The position numbers were made by a program, and so were the translations under genes. The notes beneath the pieces are model-generated. The model was not told the origin of the DNA. It worked only from the letters and a program-made list of their open reading frames with translations, and searched no databases. Positions 45,848-56,563 of a stretch of DNA of 64,000 nucleotides are shown piece after piece (positions within the stretch are counted from its first letter, which is position 1; each line of letters begins with the position of its first letter). Origin of the DNA: Ceratobasidium sp. AG-K (Eukaryota > Basidiomycota > Agaricomycetes > Cantharellales > Ceratobasidiaceae); assembly GCA_037039685.1 (NCBI GenBank), contig JAWNGF010000012.1:806001-870000 (forward strand). The letters run 5' to 3'.

Positions 45848-47628
45848 ATGCCCACCGCCACGTTCGTTGACGAGTCTCGTGCTGGTTCTCCACCTGGAGA
45901 GGACATTGACCTTGTACGTATCGCCTTTGGTTTTCAGAAAGATCACTGTGGCTTAACGAATAGGATGAACCTATGTGGGACATGATTGACGAGCTTCAGT
46001 CACACGTAAGCCCTATATTTGCCAATGTAACCGTGGCTCACCGCCGTTCGCGTCCAGGGTATCAACGCACAGGATATCACCAAGCTCAAGGTACGCCGAG
46101 TATCTTTCCATAACCAAAAAACCCGAGGCTAATATCTGGACAGAAAGAAGGTATATGCACGGTCTCCGCTGTCCGTATGACGTCTCGTCGCAACCTACTC
46201 AAAATCAAGGTGCGACTCCAATCATCAGGCGCATACATTCGTTCGTACTAACCTCCAGAGTACGCAGGGCATGTCTGAAGCCAAGGTCGAGAAAATCAAA
46301 GAGGCGTCCCAGAAAATACTGGTACGTTCGGGTGGCGGAACGATCCCGTGGCTATCAAATTTACGCGCTTCGTAGGGATCATCATTCCAGACCGGAGCAC
46401 AGGTCTCAGACAAGCGCAAGCGCGTGTTGCAGATCAGCTCCGGAAGCAAGTCGGTGGACTCGATGCTAGGAGGCGGATTCATGAGCCAGAGTATATCTGA
46501 AGGTTAGAGTTCGAGTAAGCCGCTCATGAGTCATTAGTGCTTACTCGTGCGGTTTGTAGTATACGGGGAATTTCGGTGCGCCCATGCATGATCCTGGGCG
46601 GCGAACAACTTGTTGACGAGTTATTTGGTAGCACTGGAAAGACTCAGCTCGCTCACACATTATCCGTCATGGCTCAACTTCCACCCGAGATGGGCGGTGC
46701 GTCCGGGAAGGTTACATATATCGACACTGAAGGTACTTCCTATTCGCCTGTCACCACTGTCCCCATAATATTTACCCGTAACGCCTAGGTACATTTCGAC
46801 CTGACCGCATTCGAGCCATCGCCGACCGCTTCGGTGTTGATCCCGAGCAAACACTCGAGAACATTACCTATGCCCGCGCGTATAACAGCGAACATCAAGT
46901 ATGTCCTTATTTAAATAGGATGAAATATCTCAATGTATTTGACCCAAATTTGCAGATGGAACTGATTCAGGAGGCGGGCATTCGGTTCGCAGAGGAGAAG
47001 AACTTTAGACTTCTGGTGAGCCTAATTTGCATTGGTGTTTGGCTCGTACGCTAGGCTAATAACAGATGCTTTAGATCGTGGATAGCATTATGGCTTTGTT
47101 CAGGACAGACTACTCGGGCCGTGGAGAGCTGAGCGAGCGCCAGCAAAAAGTGCGTGCTCTAAGACTAGTTTATTGAGTCAGGTGCTCAGACCTCATCAGC
47201 TCGCGCAAATGCTCGCCAAACTTGCAAAGCTCTCAGAAGAGTTTAATGTAATAGTACCAAGTTCCACAACAACTCGTCGCTAACTGTATTTTACAAGATC
47301 GTCGTACTTCTTACTAATCAAGTTCAAGGTGAGTCGTCTGGTGCATTGCAGTTGCTAGGAATAACATAAATTTCAGCCGACCCGGGCGCGACAATGGCCT
47401 TTGCCCCGACCGTCAAGCCCATCGGTGGACACATTCTCTCGCATGCATCGGCAACGCGAATCATGCTCCGCAAAGGTAAGCGTTACTTCATATCGCATCC
47501 TAGTGCCTCATAGCCTCTGTTATGCAGGTCGTGGCGAAGAGCGCGTGGCTAAGTTGGTCGACAGTCCCGATCGCCCGGAGAGTGAGGGAAGCTACAAGCT
47601 TGACGAAGGTGGTTGGGCTGATGTGTAG
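45848..47628 (+). CDS. DMC1: Meiotic recombinase Dmc1 (RecA/Rad51 family)
   Basis: ATG 45848, more than ten short exons. N-terminal HhH region: [57 protein letters not shown]. Core: [20 protein letters not shown], then Walker A split by an intron (GEFR then [10 protein letters not shown]), [14 protein letters not shown], Walker [60 protein letters not shown] and the C-terminus GGWADV. The GIN..DI.KLK start and the lack of a long Rad51 tail favour DMC1. It forms filaments on ssDNA and pairs homologues in meiosis. No break seen. It sits between the two glycosyltransferase copies. Confidence 0.88.
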
Positions 47629-48267
47629 ACGATAGATTTTGAACATGTAGGACCCCTATGATTTCGTATACCTTTTTCACTGTCGCTCTTTTCTCTTAAT
47701 GTACGCTAGTTGTCTCAACTTATGTTTATCCCGTGAATTCGAACTAGTCTTATTGTTGCCGTTTGTCGGATTTTTGTGGGCGCTCAGGCTAGCGTTATTT
47801 CCATCTGACAATAAGTGTGATACCGGTCTAGACGATAGAGACGCATATAGGCAGGCGATGGGTGTCGTTCCCGCCAGGATGGCATCAATACAATGCAAGT
47901 AGGCGAGTGGAGGGTATTCAATACGCGGATGGGAGTGCCTTGTATAGGATAACCCACCTCTATAACCGGATACAATAAAGTTCCGCTGAAGCTAATCCTG
48001 TGAACAAGGTGGCCGGTGCGGCACGCAGCGCTCATCAAAATATTATAAATGTAAATTGGCTACTGTAACTCTACCGCGGCACATGTTACTTATTTGCCAT
48101 ATACGTCACTATGTTGGGGGCGGCTCAGCAATCCAATGTCGAGCGGCCGTAGTTGTTGGCATCGTGAGAAGCTTTGATAACAGAGCTAGGATTTAAAGTA
48201 GGAAATCATGACATAAACACGCTTAGTTGGTAATATGGATATATGCGTGGTGCACACATGTGTCACC
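47629..48267. other. Intergenic region, convergent gene ends
   Basis: 3' flank of DMC1 and of glycosyltransferase 2. No supported gene; terminators not identified. Confidence 0.45.
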
Positions 48268-50432
48268 TCACCACTCGATCCACTCGCCGTACATGTTTGG
48301 TTTCTCTCCTCTCACAAATGCCTCAAACGTACGCTTCAGCACCGCCGCCCAAGACAAATCCTCCAACTCTTCCGCTACACCCGTGTCTTTTGGCAGTTTG
48401 CCGATGATACTCTCCTTGGTCTGTGGCTTCCCGTGGGCAAAGCGCGGGCCAAGATCTGGGTAATTTCTTGCGGGATCAAATGAGAGCCACCTACAGTGGA
48501 AGTTAGTTAGATTTCGTTGGATGAAGAACAATGGTCATACCAATGCTCGTGGAAGTGGTACGAATAAGCGCCACGGAAGAACCCATCGAACCCCACTAAC
48601 TTTGGCGCCTCTACTTCCGTCTTGGAAGGTTCAAAAAATTGCCTGAGTCTGTTCCAGATAAGCTTAATTAGTTGTATACGTGTCGGAGTACGCATGTGAA
48701 CCTACTCAGTAAAATATGGGGAGGCAGGACGATTCCGTTGATAACCCTCTGTATTCAGCCATGCACTGTCGAATAGTGCATCTGGCAGCCGTAGCAATAA
48801 TCCTTCTAGATTAGCCTGCTGGACATATTTCCAAATAGTCATCGGATGAAAGTCAAGCCCGTTGCGTAGCGCAGTACGGAATAGGAATGTACCGAGTGCG
48901 CTCCCTTTGTTCAAGTGGAGCACCGCAGTATTATATGTTTCCAGAGGAGACCACTCGTATGTAAAGGCCCCCTTGTATCCCCAAAGTTCCTCCCAGTCGC
49001 GGAGGAGGATCGTATTAGTGTCGAGGTACGTCCCCCCGAATCGATGGCAGAGAACAAAGCGTGCTATATCCGAGAGGATAGCCGGCATCCGGTCGTAATG
49101 CTGCTCGATACCATGTGTGCGCCACTCGTCCTTCAGTTCGGGGATGCTGTCCAGTTGCTCGGTCGTATTCCACAGTTTGAACTTGATCACCTCAGCAAAT
49201 CGTGGATGTAAAAATGGGCTCGCCCATGGACTGGCTCGGAGCGAATCAAACAGGTCTTCTGGTGCCGATGGGTCGCGGTTCGTGACTGTCCGCCCAGGGT
49301 TGATCCACACCCAGAACTGAGGACGACACAAGTCCGTAGGCAGAGGAGCGTCGACCTTCCGGTCTAGACCAAGGTTCTGTGTGAACAGATAGGACAAGAG
49401 GGCCATGTACGGCTTGTCGGTAAATTCCCCAGCCCAATATGTATGAAAGATGCGTGGATGATCGGGATCGCACGCGTTGTTTGACGGTTTAAGTTTTCGA
49501 GAGGGTGGAAGGGGAGGCAGAGACTCTGGATGGGGGCGATTGTCGACCCCGGTCAGACCTATGATTTGTTGTCGAGCAGGAACTGCATCATGGTCAATTT
49601 TGTCAGAGGGTGTCTTGTGGTCCTTGTCCTGGAGATAGATGAAATTGTTGAGAGTACGATGTGTAATTCCGGACTGCTCATCGAGGGAGAGACCAGCCCC
49701 GATGCGCATAAATTCCAGACAGTCGCTGACATACTTCATTTGAAGATCAATGGCTGGTTTAATCAAATTTATAAGTCTCACCTTGTGGGTTGAAAAGTCG
49801 CAATGGTCCATAACAACGTCCAAATCAGCGATTCCTCCGGACGGTGGGCGAGGTGGGTATCGCGAATTTAAGGGCGAGATTCGTGCAGATACGTATTTAC
49901 GCGCCGGACCAGTACCCACAGTCGACGGCATCTCAGAGGTACTTCCAGGTTGACTATGGCGTGCGGTTATGTCGACGGGTAGACCAGGATTTTGAATAGG
50001 TCCGTTGATATCAATAAAATCAGGTACTGCATGAAAAACGATCAGCAGAAAGCACTTTGATAACCAGGAAAGCGTACCAGGTCTGCGACTAGGATAGTGC
50101 CCGCTTGCAATCTCCCACCTCCATATCTTCTCCAAATCGGCTCGTCCCAAAATGAGCGTGCTTTCTCCACTGAGAGAGGGTGGGATAGTTCCCAAAATCA
50201 GAGAGTAGCCCATCCATCCCAGTGCAAGCCAAGTCAAAAGGAAGAGCAGGCTGGCTACCATCCGTCGCTTGGTGGATGTCGCCCATGACCACGCCTTTCG
50301 GGGAATCGTCAATAAAAGCCGAGAGTTCCGGGCTGAGTTCTTTGGAGTTAGATAGAGCTTTTCATCCACTCCGTTTGCGTGCGACGGTAGGTTCGGCGGG
50401 GGTTCGCTTGGAAGGAAAATGCGGCCTGACAT
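48268..50432 (-). CDS. GT32-like glycosyltransferase (copy 2) with DTN in place of DXD
   Basis: ATG 50432 and the same layout as copy 1: membrane span (MVASLLFLLTWLALGWMGYSL), stem, HPRIFHTYWAGEFTDKPYM, FWVWINPG and HPRFAEVIKFKLW. The 5' two-thirds is open from 50432 to 48702; the intron at codons after DFSTHK is in frame (48 nt) and can be retained or removed. 3' exons end MYGEWIEW at 48268. The metal-binding motif reads GGTYLDTNTILLRDW: the second acidic residue is Asn (AAT at about 49018) where copy 1 has Asp. Activity may be lost or altered. Confidence 0.78.
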
Positions 50433-51627
50433 CCTCAACAGCGCGAGCAGGAGACGCGTTTCGTGTGTTTAGAGATGGTTATCGTACATATCAGGCTGGT
50501 GGGCAGGGCCTATATATGGAGACCTTGAAATCTTAGATACGCAATGATCAGTGGAACTAGATGGAAAGAACAGCCCATGCTATGTTCCACGAGCCAAGGC
50601 CAAGACTCCATGACAGAACAGCTGCGGATGACGAGCAACAAACGAATGCGCAGCATGCATATCTGCTGGAGAACCGCGATTTATGTTCCACGAACACCCA
50701 AGGATGGCGGCAAAGCGTGGATCGACGGAGGTACTGGAGGGTCAGCGACGTCTCAGCATAGCCTCGGTACAGTAAATGACAGCAATTTGCAAAAGCCAGC
50801 GTCAAGGACAACCCTATTTGAGGAAGCATCCGGGATCTTAATGTGGGCAACCACGGTGGGCTGTCGAGCGGAGTGACTTATAATAGGGTTGGGTTTTCGC
50901 GGCTATAGCGTACCACAGCTGATGTCCACTACTTGGAAACTACTATAAATCAAACAACTCGTTCATTTCACCAATAATTGAGGTTCTGAAACGGCACGGT
51001 GATTTCGGGGACTGGAAGCTAGACATAGCATGTGCTCATCCAATGCTCGACCATGAAAACGGGAAAATTCCAGGACCTGACGTTCTTGCCCACGCGTGGA
51101 TTACCCGAACAAGGCATTGCAAAGGCCTTCTCCAGGTCCGTCCGTGGTCCTAATTGCTCTGAGTAACCCGGCCACTAATGTTCAGTCTTATTGGGGGAAC
51201 GCTTATTGGTACCCTAGAACTGTATCCTCCAATGCATAGATACGTAGTCAAAGGAAATAAAGCCCAAGAGGAGTTTCTTGGCGGCCAACTCCAAATTGGT
51301 CCAGCTTGCACGGACTTGCGATATGTAAATGGACGGATGGGTAAATCGGAACGAACTTGGCTAGGTGCAGTTGGTACAGCGGGAGGCAATTGGGGTGAGG
51401 TCCCCCCACATGAAACTAGCTTAGCCAGTCTCTCAAAGCTCATCTTGATAATAATGTATGTCCCTCGTGTTTCCCAACTGTCTCGCTGTCGAAGGGAGTT
51501 ACGCAGAAGGGTTATAAACGGTGTAATGTACATTCATAAATGAGTTATAAACAGTTCGACTAAAATATCTTCTTCGATTGATCCTCTTGTGTTTCAATCG
51601 TTACCCCATTGGGTTGGTCACAGTCCT
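50433..51627. other. Intergenic region
   Basis: The first 300 bp is the duplicated glycosyltransferase promoter. Two overlapping ORFs at 51150-51543 on opposite strands have no recognisable motif and no conserved context; I do not support either as a gene. Confidence 0.4.
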
Positions 51628-52381
51628 TTAGACCCCGTATTTGCCGCTCATCGAAAACTGACCAGTCTCCGCATCGTAACGTACATTCACGTCACTAGTT
51701 AGCCTGAAGTTAGAGTAGCTACAACGCCCCCCACGTCGCTCATTACGAACTTCACCAGTGGACGAATGGTAGACGACTCATCGCGCGGAGGCACCAATCC
51801 GACCCACCAAGCTCTCAAATTCCTGGGGGGAGAACTTCTTGGCCTTGAACAAAGGCGGGCCATCGAGTCCGAGCATTTCGCCAAATACGCGTGGATCGGT
51901 GCATAGGCCATCATACGCGTATTTGGCTCTGCCTTCCTTGCAGGTGGGTTTCCACTGTTATCATTGTTAGTGGTGGATCTAGTAATGCCGTTAAACGGAC
52001 CCCTCACGTTCATTTGCTTCTTCAGACCCGATTTAACGGCCTGAGACAGTCGCTTGGCTTCAGCTGCGACCTCCTCGTGCGTCTTGGGTGGTGGGGCCGC
52101 TCGACCTGTACTATCCGCGACAGCAACAGAAGCCTCCAGATCCTTGGCGTATTGGGCGACAGTAACAAGTAATTGCAGGTACTCTTGTTTCTGAGAGGGA
52201 CATCGAATGCGTCTGGTAAGGCGAGGATGTCTCGAATGAGGTTCTTCGCGTTGGCATGTGGGTCTGGCGCGAATTGCCGGGCTCGTTTAGGCGCGAGTAT
52301 CGTCCCGTTGGATTTGCGCTTCTTCGAAGTTGAAGCGCGAGGGGGAGGAGAGGGTGAATACGACAAGTCTCGCTCAGACAT
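51628..52381 (-). CDS. Unknown small protein with nuclear signals (copy A)
   Basis: ATG 52381 (MSERDLSYSPSPPPR). Basic N-terminus with STSKKRKSNG and APKRARQFA, a helical segment (HANAKNLIRDILALPDAFDV), and after an intron a C-terminal module beginning WKPTCKEGRAKYAYDGLCTD with VFGEMLGLDGPPLFKAKKFS. A last short exon contains DVNVRYDAETGQFSMSGKYG, with stop 51628. The neighbouring gene at 52628-53374 is a clear paralogue with the same exon plan. I do not know the family; a nuclear or DNA-associated role is suggested only by the basic clusters. Confidence 0.65.
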
Positions 52382-52627
52382 GGTAGAGATGCGAGTCTGG
52401 TGGTGGGCTGAAGCTAGGCCGCACATGCCATTTGGGTTACCGGGACCTGATTAGTCATCCTATGACGATGATTGCTTGAACCCAGCGAAGCTCTCTCATA
52501 ACTTCCGAAAACGAAAAGATCCAATTGGATTATAAAATACGTCGTACACCTCCAGCTCTCGGAGTAATAGCCAAAGTACACATTGCACAGAAAAGTCCGG
52601 CTACGGCCCCGCAAGTAACCGCATCAA

Positions 52628-53374
52628 TTACTTGCCGTAGGAACCGCTGACCTTGAATTCACCACTCGCAGGATTCCAGCGCACGTTTACGTCGCTCGTA
52701 AGTTGAAGCATATCATATCTAAGACCGATATAAGTGCAGGTAACATCTCGACGCAATGGAGAAACGTACCGAACGGATTTCGTCACCTCGCCGACCTTTG
52801 CCTCGAACTCATCCTTCGTGTACTTGTTTGCCTTGAACTTGGGAGGTCCATCCAGACCCAGCATCGCGCCAAATACACGGCCGTCGGCACAAACGCCATC
52901 GAACGAAGACTTGGCCGACCCAGTCTTGCAACTCGGTTTCCACTGTCAGGCCAACGAGTCAGCAACGGGGGCCTTTCAGCCGGCGAGATGGAGAAGAGTA
53001 CTCACGGCCGTCTGCTTGCTAATCCCACGGTTAATCAAACCCGCCAACTTATCGACCTCTGCGGCAATTTGTTCAGGAGTCTTTGGCGGGGGAGCAGCTT
53101 TGCCGCTAGTTCCAGCAACGGCAACAGACCCTTCAAGACTTTTCGCATATTCGGCAATTTCCGCTATGAATTTACGGACCTCTGCATCGCCCGCGGGAAG
53201 AGAGAATGACTCTGGTGATGCGAGGACAGTTTTGATACTGTTCTTCGCGTTGGCGTAGGGGTCTGCTTGGCCCTTTTTTGCTCGCTTTGGGGCAGAGGTT
53301 CCAGCCGTGGACTTGCGTTTCGCCCCAGTCGACGCAGAAGCCTCTCTAGGATTATAATCGGACAAGTCAGACAT
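52628..53374 (-). CDS. Unknown small protein with nuclear signals (copy B)
   Basis: ATG 53374 (MSDLSDYNPREASASTGAK). Basic clusters AKRKSTAG and APKRAKKGQ, helix NAKNSIKTVLASPESF, then FIAEIAEYAKSLEGS and PKTPEQIAAEVDKLAGLI. After an intron ending at about 52946, WKPSCKTGSAKSSFDGVCAD, VFGAMLGLDGPPKFKANKY and DEFEAKVGEVTKSV. After a second intron (about 52697-52767), DVNVRWNPASGEFKVSGSYG. No stops or frame breaks. Tandem paralogue of 51628-52381. Function unknown. Confidence 0.7.
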
Positions 53375-53671
53375 AGGCGTTGGGCGATAAGAGAATGATG
53401 AGAGGAGTCAAGTTGCGAGTGGGGAAGTGAGGTGATTTGCAGAAGGAGGCGCGCTGAGACAAACAAAGCATCATCAGGGTACCGATTGGTCATCGGGGAC
53501 CGAGACCCAAAAACGCTAAAACCTTCCATCCGCTTGGAACTGACAGGGATATCACAGCAATCCCCCACAGAAGCCCCGAGAAGGGCAAACAAAATGTTCT
53601 TCAAGAGTTAATTGGTTACGTAGAAATATATTAAACTTTACCACGTGTAATCTCTGAGATTCACTCAGTGT

Positions 53672-55482
53672 TCACAGCGAAAAGGGGGAACTAAACCACA
53701 TGTCGTCATTCTTCAGCACAAACTCTGTCCGCTCATCCATCAGTTCCAGTCGGTACTGCTTTGCCTCTTCACGCGTCATCAAATCGTCCGACGGTGGCCC
53801 GATGAGATCAATGATCTCAGGTGCAAATCTGGCATTCAGCACTGGGCTCGAAGCCTTTCCAGCTGCGCGCTAGTCCTTTTGCTGGGGTGGTACGATCTTG
53901 GTCGAAGGTCGTCGCACTGCTGGGTCAACGAGGGACAGCGCCACAATCTTGCGATGGCCAGGCTTTGACTTGTCGATGAGCTCGAATGAAGACAGACGGT
54001 GCTGGTAGGTGTTGGGGAATGCGATACACCTGTCCTGGGATGTGACGACCGAGCCTAGATCATTTACACATGGGTCGTCGCTGGGCGCTCACGCGGTGAG
54101 TAAATTTTCGTACATCATGTGGTGAAGTACATACTCGGCTATACCCCAGGTCAGGACACACCCTCTGCTGTCATACTACTCGTAGTTTATGGGAAAGCCA
54201 GCCGCCGTACGGAAAGCCAACCGACTCTCGGTGATGTTCTCCTCACAGTAGTAGTATATGCCGGACACGGGGATCGCTTCATTCTTCATCCCTTCGATAT
54301 GCCAGGAACCTCCAGCATAGCTCGGTTTCTCAGGTGTCTAGAATTACGGGTTTACTTAAAATTTCGGTGAGAGTATGAAGTTTGAGACCCACCAAATGTA
54401 TGTTGGCGAGTTTAACAATCACTTAAACTGTCCTCCCTCCCAACCTATAATGTGTGTTGCGTGCCTCTAGACTCCCGAGATGGTGGCCGTCTGGGTGAAC
54501 ATCTGGCAAGCTAATCGGTCGACCCCCAGCCACAACTCGTATTTCTTGTCATTGAGATCCTCGTCAAAGAAACCGTAACGGTCATGAGCCGCTACATAGT
54601 TGTCGTTGTCGTAAGTGACTGTCACTGTTATTCGTGCGTTCCGGGATGGTCTTGTTCGATGGTATGCTATCTGTTAGCACCCGTTCGAACAGCGGAATGT
54701 ACGCGGTGATCAGATCCTCCACCGTCTTGTGAAGGTCGGCGTGCTCGACAGGATGCAGGTTGTTGATGCAGCCGTCACCCTCGACGGACTGGCCGTCGGT
54801 GGAAACCTTGAGGTCGGTGGGTAGCTACTGGAACTTTTCGGAGACGTAGTACGCGTTTGCGTGAGGTCGGTACTGCCACTTTATTATCTCGATAGGGGGT
54901 TTCAGATGGGCCTTGAGCTTCGAGGCATCCCGGTTCTCCGAGTCTTCGGGGGATGACAGGGTTCGACCATAGACAATCGGGTAAAGCGAGGGATGGACCA
55001 AGTCTAGCACTTGTCCATTCGATCGCGGATGCCAGTCTTTCTCGCCTTCCGGGATGTATGGTACGACACCTTACAACGAATCATCTTTAGTAAAAATACG
55101 AGAATGCACAAGCACACTTACCTCGGCTCCAGACTCTTCGTCACGTAAGTTTGCGTACCCGTCGAGTTCCTTGAGTACATAGTCTACGTGCGATTCTTTA
55201 TATGCTTGGTTTGAGCTGGTGCCTCTGCTCGCCACTTTGCGAGGATCTCGGGGTCCCGAAACTTGGTCCACCACAAGGGTTTGCGAGGAAGCTCAGCTGA
55301 AAGATGCGTCATTTCGAGTTCAACCAACTAGATAAGGGGTTAGTTTTCAAGCTCTTCTATTGAATAGCAAGGTAAGAACACACTGGCTTCGCTAGAGGGC
55401 CGTCCGAGTCCGTGAAGTAGTATCCCTTCTTGAAACCAAACGCGTCGGGAAGCGATTCGTTGTCACTGGAAGAAGTTGGCAT
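53672..55482 (-). pseudogene. DUF4246 family gene, copy 1 (broken)
   Basis: Same exon plan as copies 2 and 3 but dead. In-frame TAG replaces Trp after VSEKFQ (near 54827) and again after PPQQKD (near 53877). About 100 bp encoding the start of the third exon (SCHDKVWQSDKLIP region in copy 3) is missing near 55060, and the Asp/Glu-rich loop region near 54450-54660 is frame-shifted. Start ATG 55482 and the G-box promoter are kept. The third-exon core VLDLVHPSLYPIVYGRTL and the C-terminal GHRKIVAL are still recognisable. Confidence 0.8.
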
Positions 55483-56563
55483 GATGTTGGTCTATTTTGC
55501 GGCACAACCTATAACCAACGCTCGGGTGATATGGGCGATGGTTGAACACCGTAGTGAGGTTTTATACCACCAACAAGCCATGCATGCACGTGTCAGATAC
55601 GGGCATTCTCGCCGTTGTATTGGAGGGGATTAGCATTTAGGACCTAACCGTCAGGAGGTGGGTTGTTGGCAGCCAGGGTTTGCGTTCAAGATATGCGACC
55701 TCGCATTTTCGGCATCCACCCGCGGGCTCAGACCCTGAGAACTTGGTTATATGGAGATCCAATAGATATCTTTCACGCTATGAGATGATAAAGTAACCCG
55801 ATTCCTTCAAAGACGAACGTACAATCCTCTCCGTAGGCCAAGATAACTCGGTTGGAAACGCTCTGCTCAGCAAATAACGAAAATGCTACGGAGTAATCCT
55901 GGGCATGGGGAGCGCTCTCGAGAAAAACCGAGCTACGGAGCGCTGCGCAGCATTGTGCATTTTTGCTGAGTGGGATTGATTAGCGCGGGTGGTGAAGTTA
56001 TGAGACAGACGCGATCACGTGACATCGTCCCACAAATCTATCCCTCCCCAGCATTTCAATTTTGGATGCCAATTCGATCGTTCTCAAGTTGACACCGGCA
56101 TGACTCGCAAATGTTGTATAATATCGCACCGAACCGGAAGCCTTGCGTAAAGTTTTATTCGCCCTTTGTTTTGACATTGCTGGTTCAGTGATAACACCAA
56201 CCCAGCCTCCTGAACCATCACCGCCCCCAAATTTTTGTGCATGACTCCAAGAGTAGAAGGTCCGCCGAGCAGGGAATCGCTGTATGCACAAGAGCTAATT
56301 GCTAAGATTGACGGTACCCTAACTGAAATTTCACCACACATCTACATTCTGTCCTCAAAATAATAAGTATGCCGGGGGGTATTAATCTGGCTTTGGGATA
56401 GACCGAAAATTCAAAAATCCCGAACTCTTTGGTCTGCTCCTACTAGAGTCGCTAGGGTGTTTCGCCAATGCGCCAGGGGGACCTGCCAGAACAATTGCAT
56501 AATGCTATGGGATCGGATAATGACACAGATCGTATCAAGGGTCGCATGTATGCATTTTCGCCT
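55483..56563. other. Spacer between DUF4246 copies 1 and 2
   Basis: Contains the copy 1 promoter (G-box 55588-55593), a second TCACGTGA box at about 56015-56022 and the 3' flank of copy 2. Parts are repeated in the next spacer (for example agtatgccggg at 56368 and 59359). Confidence 0.5.
55588..55593 (-). promoter_or_regulatory. G-box promoter motif, DUF4246 copy 1
   Basis: CACGTG 106 bp before the ATG, in a conserved block (minus strand: AATGCCCG, 6 bp, GACACGTGC) followed about 20 bp on by a TATA-like TATAAAA. Same block at copies 2 and 3. Confidence 0.55.

Noticed and set aside
51150..51543. Two overlapping ORFs of 121-127 aa on opposite strands
   Set aside because: No motifs, no splice context, no paralogue in the window; likely chance in a region without stops.
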